This document shows, in pieces, positions 8,134 to 18,275 of a DNA stretch of 64,000 nucleotides. The notes under the pieces were generated by a model. It saw only the letters and a list, made by a program, of their open reading frames with translations, did no database searches and was not told the DNA's origin. Each line of letters begins with the position of its first letter. The stretch's first letter is position 1. The DNA is from Pseudonocardia terrae. GTDB lineage: Bacteria; Actinomycetota; Actinomycetes; Mycobacteriales; Pseudonocardiaceae. Position numbers and translations under genes: made by a program. The stretch lies in contig NZ_JAJTTE010000025.1 in the NCBI RefSeq assembly GCF_021343995.1, positions 1 to 64,000 on the forward strand, read 5' to 3'.

Positions 8134-8150
8134 AGGAGCGAGGGAGTGCC

Positions 8151-8765
8151 GTGATCGCGTCCGTGCGCGGGCCCGTGCTGGAGATCGGGCTGGACCACGC
8201 CGTGGTCGAGGTCGGCGGCGTCGGGCTGGCGGTGTTCTGCACCCCGACCACGCTGGCGGGCCTGCGGCGCGGCACCGAGGCCCGGCTGTCCACCACGCTG
8301 ATCGTGCGTGAGGAGTCGCTGACGCTGTTCGGCTTCGCCGACGCGGACGAGCGGGAGCTGTTCCTGCTGCTCCAGACGGTGAGCGGCATCGGGCCGCGGC
8401 TCGCGCTGGCCACGATCGCCGTGCTGGAGCCGGAGGTGCTGCGTCGCGCCCTGCACGACGGCGACCTGGCCACGCTGACCCGGATCCCGGGCGTCGGCAA
8501 GAAGAGCGCGGAGCGGCTGGTGGTGGAGCTGCGGGACAAGGTCGTCGTCGCGCCCTCGGCGGCTCCCGTGGCGGGCGCCCCCGTCCCGGCGGCCGGCAAC
8601 GGCGCCTCGCCCGTGCGCGAGCAGGTCGTCGAGGCGCTGGTCGGCCTCGGCTTCACGCTCAAGCCCGCGGAGCAGGCGGTCGACGCCGTGCTGGCCGACA
8701 AGCCCGAGGCCGAGGCGTCGCAGCTGCTCCGTGCGGCCCTGGCGGGCCTGGGCCGGAGCAGGTGA
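8151..8765 (+). CDS. ruvA: Holliday-junction DNA helicase subunit RuvA
   Basis: The product is 204 residues and binds four-way junctions and loads RuvB for branch migration. The N-terminal OB domain ([20 protein letters not shown]) is followed by two helix-hairpin-helix motifs, [13 protein letters not shown] (about 77-89) and [16 protein letters not shown] (about 112-127). An Ala/Pro linker leads to the C-terminal RuvB-binding domain. GTG start at 8151, after GGAGCGAGGGAG. The stop overlaps the ruvB start (GTGA), so the two are translationally coupled. The LexA box 18 bp upstream predicts SOS induction. Confidence 0.96.
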   Translation: MIASVRGPVLEIGLDHAVVEVGGVGLAVFCTPTTLAGLRRGTEARLSTTLIVREESLTLFGFADADERELFLLLQTVSGIGPRLALATIAVLEPEVLRRALHDGDLATLTRIPGVGKKSAERLVVELRDKVVVAPSAAPVAGAPVPAAGNGASPVREQVVEALVGLGFTLKPAEQAVDAVLADKPEAEASQLLRAALAGLGRSR

Positions 8766-9817
8766 CCGAGCCGGTGACCGAGTACGAGCCGGAGCTTCGG
8801 GAGGTCGCCGCCGAAGCCGTCCCGGAGGACCTCGACGTCGAGAACTCGCTGCGCCCGCGCCGGCTCAGCGAGTTCATCGGCCAGCCCCGGGTGCGCGAAC
8901 AGCTGGAACTGGTGCTGGAGGGCGCCCGCCGGCGCGGCGACCCGCCCGACCACATCCTGCTCTCCGGCCCGCCGGGGCTGGGCAAGACGAGCCTGTCCAT
9001 GATCGTCGCGGCCGAGCTGGGCGCCGCGATCCGGCTGACGAGCGGTCCCGCGCTGGAGCGCGCCGGGGATCTCGCGGCGATGCTGTCGAACCTCGTCCCG
9101 GGCGACGTCCTGTTCATCGACGAGATCCACCGGATCGCCCGCCCCGCCGAGGAGATGCTCTACCTCGCGATGGAGGACTTCCGGGTCGACGTCGTGGTCG
9201 GCAAGGGCCCGGGCGCCACGTCGATCCCGCTCGACATCGCGCCGTTCACGCTGGTCGGGGCCACGACGCGGGCCGGCGCGCTGACCGGCCCGCTGCGGGA
9301 CCGCTTCGGCTTCACCGCGCACATGGAGTTCTACGAGCCCGCGGAGCTCGAGCTCGTGGTGCGTCGCGCGGCGCAGATCCTCGACGTCGACCTCCGGCCG
9401 GACGGCGCGAGCGAGATCGCCCGTCGCTCCCGCGGCACGCCCCGCATCGCCAACCGCCTGCTGCGCCGGGTCCGGGACTTCGCCGAGGTCCGCGCCGACG
9501 GGGCCGTCACCCGGTCCGTGGCCCGGGACGCGCTCGCGGTCTACGACGTCGACGAGCTCGGCCTCGACCGGCTCGACCGGGCCGTGCTGGGCGCCCTCGT
9601 ACGGACGTTCGGGGGAGGCCCGGTGGGAGTATCGACGCTGGCAGTGGCGGTGGGCGAGGAACCCGGTACCGTCGAGGAGGTCTGCGAGCCCTACCTGGTG
9701 CGGGCCGGGATGCTGGCCCGGACGCCGCGGGGTCGTGTCGCCACGCCCGCGGCCTGGAGCCATCTCGGCCTGCGGCCGCCGGACTCCGGCGGCGAGGTGC
9801 CGCCGGCGCTGTTCTGA
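8762..9817 (+). CDS. ruvB: Holliday-junction DNA helicase motor RuvB
   Basis: The product is a 351-residue AAA+ ATPase that drives branch migration with RuvA. The N-terminal extension ([15 protein letters not shown]...) is followed by [12 protein letters not shown]. Walker A is [10 protein letters not shown] (about 68-77), Walker B is LFIDEIHR (about 117-124), sensor 1 is GATTRAG and the arginine-finger region is LRDRFG. The C-terminal winged helix contains TPRGRVAT. It overlaps ruvA by 4 bp and probably shares the SOS-controlled transcript. The length and motifs are typical. Confidence 0.97.
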   Translation: MTEPVTEYEPELREVAAEAVPEDLDVENSLRPRRLSEFIGQPRVREQLELVLEGARRRGDPPDHILLSGPPGLGKTSLSMIVAAELGAAIRLTSGPALERAGDLAAMLSNLVPGDVLFIDEIHRIARPAEEMLYLAMEDFRVDVVVGKGPGATSIPLDIAPFTLVGATTRAGALTGPLRDRFGFTAHMEFYEPAELELVVRRAAQILDVDLRPDGASEIARRSRGTPRIANRLLRRVRDFAEVRADGAVTRSVARDALAVYDVDELGLDRLDRAVLGALVRTFGGGPVGVSTLAVAVGEEPGTVEEVCEPYLVRAGMLARTPRGRVATPAAWSHLGLRPPDSGGEVPPALF

Positions 9818-9986
9818 ACGCGATCTCGATCGGGGGCGGACCGGCACCGGGGGCGCACCTGGCGGGCCCCGCACCGAAACCGCACGTCACGGGGCCGTCA
9901 CGACGCCGGGTCGACCGACCGGGTGTCGGACCCGACTGGCAGACTCGGCCGTCCGACCTGCCCGAGAAACGGAGAAACACGACATC

Positions 9987-10418
9987 ATGGACCTGAGCCT
10001 GCTGTTCCCGATCCTCATCCTGCTGCTCTTCATCCCGATCTTCCTGTCGGGCCGCAAGCAGAAGCGCCAGCTGGCGCAGACGCAGGCGATGCAGGGCGCG
10101 CTGACCGAGGGCGACGTCGTGACCACCACGTCCGGGCTGCGCGGCACGGTCGTCGACGCCTCCTACGAGGACACGATCGACCTCGAGATCGCCGACGGCG
10201 TCGTCACCACCTGGCTGCGCGCGGCGGTCCGCGACAAGGTCGAGCAGGACGCCCACGCCGAGCACCTGGACGAGGCCGAGGGGGCCCCGGCCGCGACCGC
10301 CACCCCGGCCACCGGGGAGCTGCCCACGGGCGGTACCACCAGCACGAACGGGACGCCGAGCACCAACGGGACCGTCGCGGACGCCCCCGCCGACTCCATC
10401 GCGGACGACAAGAAGTAG
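9987..10418 (+). CDS. yajC: Preprotein translocase accessory subunit YajC
   Basis: The product is 143 residues with one N-terminal membrane helix (LLFPILILLLFIPIFLSG) and the YajC-type domain LTEGDVVTTTSGLRGTVV. YajC associates with SecDF in the inner membrane and supports Sec-dependent export. The ATG at 9987 follows a purine-rich GAAACGGAGAAAC. The C-terminal 50 residues are an Ala/Thr/Gly/Asn tail with a short repeat (TSTNGTPSTNGT) and are probably disordered. The yajC-secD-secF order is the standard one. Confidence 0.92.
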   Translation: MDLSLLFPILILLLFIPIFLSGRKQKRQLAQTQAMQGALTEGDVVTTTSGLRGTVVDASYEDTIDLEIADGVVTTWLRAAVRDKVEQDAHAEHLDEAEGAPAATATPATGELPTGGTTSTNGTPSTNGTVADAPADSIADDKK

Positions 10419-10570
10419 CCGGACCGCCCACGGCGGGGCCGCCGTCGGCCCGCTGCCCCGGATGGTGCAGCATCGTGCGGGAACACCGGGCCGCGGCCAT
10501 GCCGCGGACGGGTCCGGACAGGCCGTCCGCCGACGCGTGACCGGGCCGTGACGCCAGGAGAGCAGAGAGA

Positions 10571-12337
10571 GTGGCAACGACCCCGGGGCGGATCCGCCCC
10601 TGGCGGTACCTCGCGGGGTTCGCGGGCATCGTCGTGGTGCTGTACGCGCTGGTCGCCTTCACCGGCGACCGGTCCTTCGCCCCGAAGCTGGGCATCGACC
10701 TGCAGGGCGGCACCCGGGTCACGCTGACCGCGCGCACCGAGTCGGGGCAGGTCCCGCCGCGCGACCAGCTGATCCAGGCCCAGTCGATCATCGAACAGCG
10801 CGTCAACGGGCTGGGCGTGAGCGGCGCCGAGGTGGTGCTCGACGGGAACAACCTCACCATCACGGTGCCCGGCGACCAGGGCGAGCAGGCCCGCTCGCTC
10901 GGCCAGACCGCGCAGCTGCGGATCCGCCCGGTCGTCGGCCAGCCGATCGCCGCCACGCCGGCCACCCCGCCCGCCGGGCAGCAGGGCGGCGCCACCGCGC
11001 CGCCGGCCGGGCAGGACACCGGCGGAGCCACCCCGCCGACCGGTGGGAACACCGCCCCGGCCCCGGCCGGAGGCGGCGGCCGGCCCCAGGGCATGAGCAG
11101 CGACCCTGCCGCCCCGGTCGTCGACGGCACGGTCGCCCCGGTCGCGTACAGCACCGCGCTCGCGCCCGCGCAGCAGCAGCCGACCCCGCCGCCGGGCGGC
11201 GACCAGGACCCGGCCAAGGCTGCCGCGATCGCCCAGGCCAAGGCCACCCGGCAGAGCACCGACCCGGCCACGCAGCAGCAGGCGCTCCTCGCGCTCGACT
11301 GCAACGCCGCGGACCCCCTGCGGGGCTACGACGACTCGTCGCTGCCCCTGGTGACCTGCGACCAGAACAAGACCGCGAAGTACATCCTCGGGCCCACGGT
11401 CGTCGAGGGCACCCAGATCGCGTCGGCGCAGGCCTCGCAGAACCAGCAGGGCGTCGGGTACGTCGTCGACCTGAGCTTCAAGTCGGACGGGTCGAAGGCC
11501 TGGGGCGACTACACCGCCGCGCACATCGGCGAGCAGGCCGCCTTCGTGCTCGACGGCGAGGTCGTCTCGGCCCCGACGATCCAGGGTGCGCTGTACGGCA
11601 ACACCCAGGTCAGCGGCAACTTCAACCAGCAGCAGGCGCAGGACCTCGCCGGCGTCCTCCGCTACGGCTCGCTGCCGCTGTCGTTCGAGGCGTCCGACGC
11701 ACAGACCGTGTCCGCCACGCTCGGGCTCGCCTCGCTGGAGGCCGGTCTGATCGCCGGCGCCATCGGCCTGGCGCTGGTGTTCGTCTACTGCCTCTTCTAC
11801 TACCGCGTGCTCGGTGTGCTCACGATCCTCTCGCTGATCCTCTCCGGCCTGGTCGTGTACGCCGTGCTGGTGCTGCTCGGGCGCTGGATCGGGTTCACCC
11901 TCGACCTCGCGGGCGTCGCCGGGTTCATCGTGGCCATCGGCATCACCGCGGACTCGTTCGTGATCTTCTTCGAGCGGCTCAAGGACGAGGTCCGCGAGGG
12001 CCGGTCGTTCCGCTCGGCCGTGCCGCGGGCCTGGGTCCGCGCCCGGCGCACCATCCTGACGGCCGACGCCGTCAGCTTCCTGGCCGCCGCGGTGCTCTAC
12101 ATCCTCGCCGTCGGCCAGGTGAAGGGCTTCGCGTTCACCCTCGGCATGTCCACGGTGCTCGACCTGGTGGTCGTCTTCCTGGTCACGCACCCGCTGGTGG
12201 CGCTGGCCTCGAACTCCAAGATCTTCGCCAGCCCCGCCCTGTCCGGCCTCGGGACCGTCGCGAAGATCGGGGCGCAACGGCGGCGGCAACCGCGGGAGAC
12301 CACCGGCAGCGGGTCCGGCACGAGCAGGAGGGCCTGA
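10571..12337 (+). CDS. secD: Protein translocase subunit SecD
   Basis: The product is 588 residues. SecD is an RND-type membrane protein that, with SecF, uses the proton gradient to pull proteins through SecYEG. TM1 lies near residues 13-31, followed by the periplasmic P1 domain opening with LGIDLQGGTRVTL. A Pro/Gln/Ala/Gly-rich insertion of about 90 residues (about 135-225) separates two P1 halves; I regard it as disordered. Five C-terminal TM helices follow (about 380-560), with the conserved GFIVAIGITADSFVIFFERLKDE loop split across them. GTG start at 10571, preceded by CCAGGAGAGCAGAGAG. SecF starts 5 bp later. Confidence 0.95.
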   Translation: MATTPGRIRPWRYLAGFAGIVVVLYALVAFTGDRSFAPKLGIDLQGGTRVTLTARTESGQVPPRDQLIQAQSIIEQRVNGLGVSGAEVVLDGNNLTITVPGDQGEQARSLGQTAQLRIRPVVGQPIAATPATPPAGQQGGATAPPAGQDTGGATPPTGGNTAPAPAGGGGRPQGMSSDPAAPVVDGTVAPVAYSTALAPAQQQPTPPPGGDQDPAKAAAIAQAKATRQSTDPATQQQALLALDCNAADPLRGYDDSSLPLVTCDQNKTAKYILGPTVVEGTQIASAQASQNQQGVGYVVDLSFKSDGSKAWGDYTAAHIGEQAAFVLDGEVVSAPTIQGALYGNTQVSGNFNQQQAQDLAGVLRYGSLPLSFEASDAQTVSATLGLASLEAGLIAGAIGLALVFVYCLFYYRVLGVLTILSLILSGLVVYAVLVLLGRWIGFTLDLAGVAGFIVAIGITADSFVIFFERLKDEVREGRSFRSAVPRAWVRARRTILTADAVSFLAAAVLYILAVGQVKGFAFTLGMSTVLDLVVVFLVTHPLVALASNSKIFASPALSGLGTVAKIGAQRRRQPRETTGSGSGTSRRA

Positions 12338-12341
12338 GGCA

Positions 12342-13586
12342 GTGAGCACCACCTCCACCCCGTCCACCCCGGCGAAGCGCGGGGTGTTCAGCAGGCTCTA
12401 CACGGGCACCGGCGCGTTCGACGTCGTCGGCCGCCGGAAGGTCTGGTACGTCGCCTTCGGCACCCTGGTGCTGATCTGCGTCCTGTCGATGGTGATCCGC
12501 GGGTTCAACCTCGGCATCGACTTCACCGGCGGCTCGCAGTTCCAGATGCCCGCCGCCGGCGCCAACGGCACCATCACCACCCAGCAGGTCGAGGACGTCT
12601 TCCGCTCCTCGGTCGGCCAGGAGCCGTCCTCGGCGCAGTCCGCCGGCGCCGGCGGCTCGGCCACGATCCTCGTCCGGTCGGAGCCCCTCAACCCGGCGCA
12701 GATCGCCTCGTTCAAGGACGCGGTGTTCCACCAGCTCGAACCGCTCGACGCCAGTGGGCAGCCCTCCGAGCAGGTGATCAGCGACAGCGCGGTCAGCGGC
12801 ACGTGGGGCGGGGAGATCACCCGCCAGGCGCTGATCGCCCTCGCCGTGTTCCTGGTGCTGGTCACGATCTTCCTGGCCTTCTACTTCGAGCGGGCCATGG
12901 CGATCGCGGCGCTGGTCGCGCTGGTGCACGACGTCGTCGTCACCGCGGGCATCTACTCGCTGATCGGGTTCGAGGTCACCCCGTCCACGGTCATCGGCCT
13001 GCTGACGATCCTCGGCTTCTCGCTCTACGACACGGTCGTGGTGTTCGACAAGGTCAAGGAGAACACCCGTGGGTTGCTCAACCTGACCCGCCGCACGTAC
13101 GGCGAGCAGGCCAACCTGGCCGTCAACCAGACGCTGATGCGCTCGATCAACACGTCGCTGATCGCGGTGCTGCCGGTGATCGGCCTGATGGTGGTCGGCG
13201 TCGGGCTGCTCGGCGTCGGGACGCTCGCCGACCTGGCTCTGGTGCAGCTGGTCGGCATCATCGCGGGCGCCTTGTCCTCGCTGCTGCTGGCCACCCCGTT
13301 GCTCGTCGACCTCAAGATGCGCGATCCGCGGTACCGCAAGCAGGCCGAGCGGGTCGCCGCCCGCCGGGCCCGGGCGGCCGCCGCCCAGTCCGGCGACACC
13401 GAGGAGGACCTCGACACCGCCGACGACGAGGCCCTCGCCCGGGAGCTGCGCCGCGAGCGTGCGATGGCGGCGGCCGCGAGCGCGCCGGACCGGGCGCGGC
13501 CGGGCCGCCCGCAGGGCAAGGCGGGCCAGGGCCGTGCCGATCACAACCGCGCCGCCGGGCGCCCGAGCGGGAAGCGGCGCCGGTGA
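12342..13586 (+). CDS. secF: Protein translocase subunit SecF
   Basis: The product is 414 residues and is the partner of SecD. After a cytosolic N-terminus comes TM1 ([20 protein letters not shown]) and the signature [13 protein letters not shown]. The periplasmic domain is followed by five TM helices, including [20 protein letters not shown] and the [16 protein letters not shown] segment. The C-terminal 90 residues are charged and Ala/Arg-rich and probably cytosolic. The stop overlaps the apt start (GTGA), so the export genes and apt share a transcript. Confidence 0.95.
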   Translation: MSTTSTPSTPAKRGVFSRLYTGTGAFDVVGRRKVWYVAFGTLVLICVLSMVIRGFNLGIDFTGGSQFQMPAAGANGTITTQQVEDVFRSSVGQEPSSAQSAGAGGSATILVRSEPLNPAQIASFKDAVFHQLEPLDASGQPSEQVISDSAVSGTWGGEITRQALIALAVFLVLVTIFLAFYFERAMAIAALVALVHDVVVTAGIYSLIGFEVTPSTVIGLLTILGFSLYDTVVVFDKVKENTRGLLNLTRRTYGEQANLAVNQTLMRSINTSLIAVLPVIGLMVVGVGLLGVGTLADLALVQLVGIIAGALSSLLLATPLLVDLKMRDPRYRKQAERVAARRARAAAAQSGDTEEDLDTADDEALARELRRERAMAAAASAPDRARPGRPQGKAGQGRADHNRAAGRPSGKRRR

Positions 13587-14155
13587 GCGCGGCGTCCGAG
13601 GGCCACGGCGGCGGCCCGCTCGAGGTCGACGAGTCCGCCCTGGAGCTCGAGAAGGTCCGGGACCTGATCCGTGCGGTGCCGGACTACCCGGAGCCGGGGG
13701 TGCTGTTCCGCGACCTCACCCCGGCACTGGCCGACGCCGAGGCGTTCGCCATCCTGACGACCGAGCTCGCGGCCTCCGCGGGCGCGGCGAACCTCATCGC
13801 CGGCGTCGAGGCCCGCGGGTTCCTGATCGGCGCCGCGGTGGCCCTCGTCGCGGGCACCGGCGTGGTGCCGGTGCGCAAGGCGGGCAAGCTCCCGGCGGTC
13901 GCCGGCTCGCGGACCTACGAGCTGGAGTACGGCACGGCCACGCTGGAGCTGCCCGCGGGCACCGTCGAGCCGGGGACCCGGGTGTTCGTCGTCGACGACG
14001 TGCTCGCCACGGGCGGCACCGCGGCCGCGGCCTGCGGCCTGCTGACGGACGTCGGGGCCGAGATCACCGGCTTCGGCGCCGTCGTCGAGCTGGCGGCTCT
14101 GCGCGGCCGGGGGCGCCTGACCGGCGTCGACGTGCACGCGTTGCTCACCTATTAG
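13583..14155 (+). CDS. apt: Adenine phosphoribosyltransferase
   Basis: The product is 190 residues. It salvages adenine to AMP using PRPP. The signature [16 protein letters not shown] and the PRPP-binding motif [16 protein letters not shown] (about 134-149) are clear, with the [14 protein letters not shown] segment between them. The GTG start at 13583 overlaps the secF stop. The first 15 residues are an acidic extension. The secF-apt-rel order is conserved in actinobacteria. Confidence 0.95.
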   Translation: MSAASEGHGGGPLEVDESALELEKVRDLIRAVPDYPEPGVLFRDLTPALADAEAFAILTTELAASAGAANLIAGVEARGFLIGAAVALVAGTGVVPVRKAGKLPAVAGSRTYELEYGTATLELPAGTVEPGTRVFVVDDVLATGGTAAAACGLLTDVGAEITGFGAVVELAALRGRGRLTGVDVHALLTY

Positions 14156-14163
14156 GCGAGCGT

Positions 14164-14183
14164 CCCTCCGGGCTACCGGAGGG
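14164..14183 (+). terminator. Perfect 8-bp hairpin abutting the rel promoter
   Basis: CCCTCCGG (14164-14171) pairs perfectly with CCGGAGGG (14176-14183) across a 4-nt loop. It begins 9 bp after the apt stop and is followed at once by TTATCCTT. It could be the apt terminator, an operator for rel, or both. Confidence 0.5.
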
Positions 14184-14184
14184 T

Positions 14185-14190
14185 TATCCT
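14185..14190 (+). promoter_or_regulatory. -10 TATCCT of the rel promoter
   Basis: TATCCT fits the TANNNT consensus. Transcription would start near 14197, about 27 nt upstream of the GTG at 14224, and the leader contains ACAGGAGCGGAG as a ribosome site. The hairpin at 14164-14183 occupies most of the spacer region. Confidence 0.45.
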
Positions 14191-14223
14191 TCGCTAGGTG
14201 GTGACAGGAGCGGAGCAGGCCCG

Positions 14224-16584
14224 GTGACGGACGTCCAGCAGAACGCACCCGCACCCGCGGAAGCGCCCTCCGGCGCGTCGCGGACCGCCGTCCAGACGGC
14301 GACGCAGGACCCGGCCCGCCCCTCGGCCACGCGGAGGGTGCGGGCCCGCATCGCGCGGCGGATGACGCCGCAGCGGGTGGCCATCGTCAAGCCCGTGCTC
14401 GAGCCGCTCGCGAGCGTGCACCGCGCGCTGCACCCCAAGGCCGATCTCGTGCTGCTGCAGCGCGCGTACGACGTCGCGGAGCAGAAGCACGCCGGGCAGA
14501 AGCGCAAGTCCGGCGACCCGTACATCACGCACCCGCTGGCCGTGGCCACGATCCTCGCCGAGCTCGGCATGGACACCACCACGCTGGTCGCGGCGTTGCT
14601 GCACGACACCGTGGAGGACACGGACTACTCGCTGGAGCGGCTCAGCACGGACTTCGGCGAGGAGGTCGCGCACCTCGTCGACGGCGTGACCAAGCTGGAC
14701 AAGGTCGAGTTCGGCACCGCGGCGGAGGCCGAGACCATCCGCAAGATGGTCGTCGCCATGGCGCGCGACCCGCGGGTGCTGGTCATCAAGCTGTCCGACC
14801 GGCTGCACAACATGCGCACCATGCGCTTCCTGCCGCCGGAGAAGCAGGCGAAGAAGGCGCGCGAGACCCTCGAGGTGATGGCGCCGCTGGCGCACCGCCT
14901 GGGCATGGCGACGATCAAGTGGGAGCTGGAGGACCTCTCCTTCGCGATCCTGCACCCGAAGAAGTACGAGGAGATCGTCCGGCTCGTCGCCACCCGGGCG
15001 CCGTCCCGGGACACCTACCTCAAGCAGGTCATCGACGAGGTGTCGCGGCAGCTGGAGGCCGCCCGGGTCAGCGGGACCGTCGAGGGCAGGCCGAAGCACT
15101 ACTACTCGATCTACCGCAAGATGATCGTCAAGGGCCGCGAGTTCGACGACATCCACGACCTGGTCGGCGTGCGCGTGCTGGTCGACGAGGTGCGGGACTG
15201 CTACGCGGCCATGGGCATGATCCACGCGCTGTGGCAGCCGATGCCCGGCCGGTTCAAGGACTACATCGCCCAGCCGCGGTTCGGCGTGTACCAGTCGCTC
15301 CACACCACCGTGATCGGGCCGGACGGCAAGCCGCTCGAGGTGCAGATCCGCACCCACGAGATGCACCGCACGGCCGAGTACGGCATCGCGGCGCACTGGC
15401 GCTACAAGGAGACGCGCGGGCAGAACAGCGCGGCGGGCACCGTCGAGATCGACGAGATGTCGTGGATGCGGCAGCTGCTCGACTGGCAGCGCGAGGCCGC
15501 GGACCCCGGGGACTTCCTGGAGTCGCTGCGCTACGACCTCGCGGCGAAGGAGCTGTTCGTCTTCACCCCGAAGGGCGACGTCGTCACGTTGCCGGTCGGC
15601 TCCACCCCGGTCGACTTCGCGTACGCCGTGCACACCGAGGTCGGCAACCGCTGCATCGGCTCCCGCGTCAACGGCAGGCTGGTCGCGCTCGAGCGCACGC
15701 TCGAGTCCGGCGACGTCGTCGAGATCTTCACGTCGAAGGCCGAGGGCGCCGGACCGAGCCGGGACTGGCTGGGCTTCGTCAAGTCGCCGCGCGCCAAGAA
15801 CAAGATCAAGCAGTGGTTCGCGAAGGAGCGCCGCGAGGAGGCCATCGAGGAGGGCAAGGAGGCGATCACGCGGGAGGCCCGGCGCACGGGCATGCCGCTG
15901 CAGCGCCTCGTGTCCGCCGACGCGATGGCCGCGCTGTCCCGGGAGATGCACTACTCCGAGATCTCGGCGCTCTACGCCGCGGTCGGGGAGGGGCAGGCCA
16001 GCGCCCGGCACGTCGTCCAGCGGCTGGTGGCGCTGCTCGGCGGGATGGAGGACGCCGAGGAGGAGCTCGCCGAGCGGGCCACCCCCTCGACCGTCCGGGT
16101 CCGGCGGCCCTCCGGCGACGCCGGCGTGGTGCTGACGGGCGAGGACGGCACCCAGCTGGGCGACGTCTACTGCAAGCTCGCCCGCTGCTGCACGCCCGTG
16201 CCCGGCGACGAGATCCTCGGGTTCGTCACCCGTGGCGGCGCCGTATCGGTGCACCGCACGGACTGCACCAACGCCGCGGACCTCAAGGCCCGCAGCGAAC
16301 GGTTGGTCGACGTCGCGTGGTCGGTCTCGCCGGCGTCGGTGTTCCTGGTGGCGATCCAGGTCGAGGCGCTCGACCGGCACCGCCTGCTGTCCGACGTCAC
16401 GAAGGTGCTCGCGGACGAGAAGGTGAACATCCTGTCGGCCTCGGTCACGACCTCGCGGGACCGCGTGGCCGTGTCGCGCTTCTCCTTCGAGATGGGCGAC
16501 CCGAAGCACCTGGGCCACGTGCTGCACGCCGTGCGCAACGTCGAGGGCGTCTACGACGTCTACCGGGTCACCAGCGCGAGCTGA
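14224..16584 (+). CDS. rel: Bifunctional (p)ppGpp synthetase/hydrolase Rel
   Basis: The product is 786 residues and makes and degrades the stringent-response alarmone. Domains in order: HD hydrolase with [12 protein letters not shown] and [10 protein letters not shown] (about 125-134), then the synthetase with [20 protein letters not shown] (about 343). TGS follows (about 430-490), then a helical region, a zinc-finger-type [13 protein letters not shown] (about 650) and a C-terminal ACT domain (about 705-786). The basic RFKD motif, rather than the acidic EXDD of RelA, marks a bifunctional enzyme. The first 60 residues are a disordered Ala/Pro-rich extension. Confidence 0.95.
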   Translation: MTDVQQNAPAPAEAPSGASRTAVQTATQDPARPSATRRVRARIARRMTPQRVAIVKPVLEPLASVHRALHPKADLVLLQRAYDVAEQKHAGQKRKSGDPYITHPLAVATILAELGMDTTTLVAALLHDTVEDTDYSLERLSTDFGEEVAHLVDGVTKLDKVEFGTAAEAETIRKMVVAMARDPRVLVIKLSDRLHNMRTMRFLPPEKQAKKARETLEVMAPLAHRLGMATIKWELEDLSFAILHPKKYEEIVRLVATRAPSRDTYLKQVIDEVSRQLEAARVSGTVEGRPKHYYSIYRKMIVKGREFDDIHDLVGVRVLVDEVRDCYAAMGMIHALWQPMPGRFKDYIAQPRFGVYQSLHTTVIGPDGKPLEVQIRTHEMHRTAEYGIAAHWRYKETRGQNSAAGTVEIDEMSWMRQLLDWQREAADPGDFLESLRYDLAAKELFVFTPKGDVVTLPVGSTPVDFAYAVHTEVGNRCIGSRVNGRLVALERTLESGDVVEIFTSKAEGAGPSRDWLGFVKSPRAKNKIKQWFAKERREEAIEEGKEAITREARRTGMPLQRLVSADAMAALSREMHYSEISALYAAVGEGQASARHVVQRLVALLGGMEDAEEELAERATPSTVRVRRPSGDAGVVLTGEDGTQLGDVYCKLARCCTPVPGDEILGFVTRGGAVSVHRTDCTNAADLKARSERLVDVAWSVSPASVFLVAIQVEALDRHRLLSDVTKVLADEKVNILSASVTTSRDRVAVSRFSFEMGDPKHLGHVLHAVRNVEGVYDVYRVTSAS

Positions 16585-16602
16585 GCCCCACCGCACCCGG
16601 AA

Positions 16603-16648
16603 AGGAGTCGAGGGCTCCGCCGGAGGCCCGGCGGAGCCCTCGGCTCCT
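16603..16648. terminator. Strong bidirectional terminator between rel and the cyclophilin gene
   Basis: A near-perfect 19-bp stem pairs 16603-16621 with 16630-16648 (one G-T pair) around an 8-nt loop. It sits between two convergent genes, ending 6 bp before the cyclophilin coding region. Confidence 0.85.
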
Positions 16649-16653
16649 GGCGG

Positions 16654-17463
16654 TCAGGCGGCCACGGTGGCCGTCTGGATGGTGACCGGGGTCTTGGGCT
16701 TGCCGTCGCCCGTGCCGTTGCTGTCGTCCGTGCCCGCCGCGGCGATCTTGTCGATCGTGGCCAGGCCGGCGTCGTCGATGGTGCCGAAGACGGTGTAGTC
16801 CGGCGGCAGCGTCGAGTCGGCGTAGACCAGGAAGAACTGGCTGCCGCCCGAGTTCGGGGCCGAGGTCTTGGCCATCGCGACCGTCCCGCGCGGGTAGATC
16901 ACCGTGCCGGACGGGCCCGCGGGCGCGAGCTTCGTCGGCGGCTCGTCGGCGATCGTGTAGCCGGGACCGCCGGTGCCCTGGCCGCTGGGGTCGCCGCACT
17001 GCAGCACCTTGAGGCCCTCGCCGGTGGTGAGCCGGTGGCAGGGCGTGTCGTTGAAGTAGCCCTGGCTCGCGAGCGAGGTGAAGCTGTTCACCGTGCACGG
17101 GGCCTCGGCCCGGTCCAGCGTGAGGCCGATCGCGCCCGCCGACGTCGTCAGGGAGACCGGCACGGTGCCCTGGTTGCTCACCGCGTCCGCCTGCGGCGGG
17201 TTCGCGGGCTTCGCGGCGGTGCCGTCCGCCGGGTACTGGCAGTTGACGGTGCCGGGCGGGGCCGCGGCCTGCTGGCTCGCGATCGGCTCGGACTTCCACG
17301 GGGCCGTGGTGAGCAGCACCACGGCGACGACCACGACCACCACGGCCGCGGCGGAGCTGATCACGGCGACCCGCTTCTGCCTGCGGGCCCGTTCGGCCCG
17401 CCGCTTCTGCTGACTGGCCAGCTTGCGCTTGGCCGCCTCCCGCCGCATCTCGTTCGTGGCCAC
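16654..17463 (-). CDS. Membrane-anchored cyclophilin-type peptidyl-prolyl isomerase
   Basis: The product is 269 residues. A basic N-terminus rich in KR precedes one membrane helix (about 34-55, VISSAAAVVVVVVAVVLLTTAP), so the rest is extracytoplasmic. The cyclophilin domain runs from about residue 100, with FTSLASQGYFNDTPCHRL, TVAMAKTSAPNSGGSQFF and YTVFGTIDDAGL. It probably assists folding of exported proteins. An orthologous gene lies next to rel in M. tuberculosis. The GTG start at 17463 follows GGGAGG at some distance. Two Cys pairs (VNCQY, EAPCTV, TPCHR, LQCGD) may form disulfides. Confidence 0.9.
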   Translation of the reverse strand: MATNEMRREAAKRKLASQQKRRAERARRQKRVAVISSAAAVVVVVVAVVLLTTAPWKSEPIASQQAAAPPGTVNCQYPADGTAAKPANPPQADAVSNQGTVPVSLTTSAGAIGLTLDRAEAPCTVNSFTSLASQGYFNDTPCHRLTTGEGLKVLQCGDPSGQGTGGPGYTIADEPPTKLAPAGPSGTVIYPRGTVAMAKTSAPNSGGSQFFLVYADSTLPPDYTVFGTIDDAGLATIDKIAAAGTDDSNGTGDGKPKTPVTIQTATVAA

Positions 17464-17543
17464 GGTGTGTGTCGTCCTCCCGGTCGTATCGATCGCGGGG
17501 GAGGGTATCGGCCGTTCCTGAGAGGCCCGTGTGCAGGCACGTC

Positions 17544-17549
17544 TAGGCT
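17544..17549 (+). promoter_or_regulatory. -10 TAGGCT, leaderless promoter of the MBL-hisS operon
   Basis: TAGGCT ends 6 nt before the GTG at 17556. No ribosome-binding site is present upstream of that GTG, so the transcript is probably leaderless. Confidence 0.6.
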
Positions 17550-17555
17550 GGTCGG

Positions 17556-18275
17556 GTGCTCGTCGCAGGATTCCCCGCAGGAGCGTTCCAGACCAACTGC
17601 TACGTCGTCGCCCGTGAGGCGGGCGAGGCGTGCGTGGTCGTCGACCCCGGGCAGGACGCCGTCGAACCGCTGGAGGCCGTGCTCGCCGAGCACCGGCTCA
17701 CCCCGGTGGCGGTGCTGCTGACCCACGGCCATTTCGACCACACCTTCAGCGTGCAGCCGGTGTGCGACGGCTCGGACATCCCCGCCTGGATCCATCCGGA
17801 CGACCGGGAGCTGCTCGCGGACCCGATGAAGGGCATCTCGTCGGAGTCCGCGGCGTTCTTCGGTGGGCGGCTGGAGCTGCGGGAGCCGCGCGAGGTGCGC
17901 ACGCTGACCGACCGCGACGACCTGGAGCTCGCCGGAATGCGGCTGCGGGTCGACCACACCCCCGGGCACACTCCCGGCTCGGTGGTGTTCACGACGGAGA
18001 CGGAGGACGGGACCGAGGTGATCCTCGCGGGCGACACGCTCTTCGCGGGCTCGATCGGGCGGACGGACCTGCCCGGCGGCTCGCACCGCCGGTTGCTGGA
18101 GAGCATCCGGGACCGGCTGCTCGGCCGGCCCGACTCCGGTGTCGTCCTCCCGGGCCACGGCCCGACGACGACGGTGGGCCGGGAGCGGGTGTCCAACCCG
18201 TTCCTGCAGGGCCTCACCGAGAGCACGGACGGCACCGCGGATCCCGCCGCGCCGGTCCGGGGGCGCGGGCTGTGA
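17556..18275 (+). CDS. MBL-fold metallo-hydrolase (glyoxalase II-like)
   Basis: The product is 239 residues. The metallo-beta-lactamase metal motif THGHFDH (about 56-62) is present. It is followed by [11 protein letters not shown] with the next His, [16 protein letters not shown] with the bridging Asp, and a late His in LPGHGPTTT. This is the glyoxalase II-like branch, which hydrolyses thioesters such as S-lactoyl conjugates. The real substrate (mycothiol conjugates are possible in actinobacteria) is inference. The stop overlaps the hisS start by 4 bp, a conserved pairing. Confidence 0.85.
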   Translation: MLVAGFPAGAFQTNCYVVAREAGEACVVVDPGQDAVEPLEAVLAEHRLTPVAVLLTHGHFDHTFSVQPVCDGSDIPAWIHPDDRELLADPMKGISSESAAFFGGRLELREPREVRTLTDRDDLELAGMRLRVDHTPGHTPGSVVFTTETEDGTEVILAGDTLFAGSIGRTDLPGGSHRRLLESIRDRLLGRPDSGVVLPGHGPTTTVGRERVSNPFLQGLTESTDGTADPAAPVRGRGL

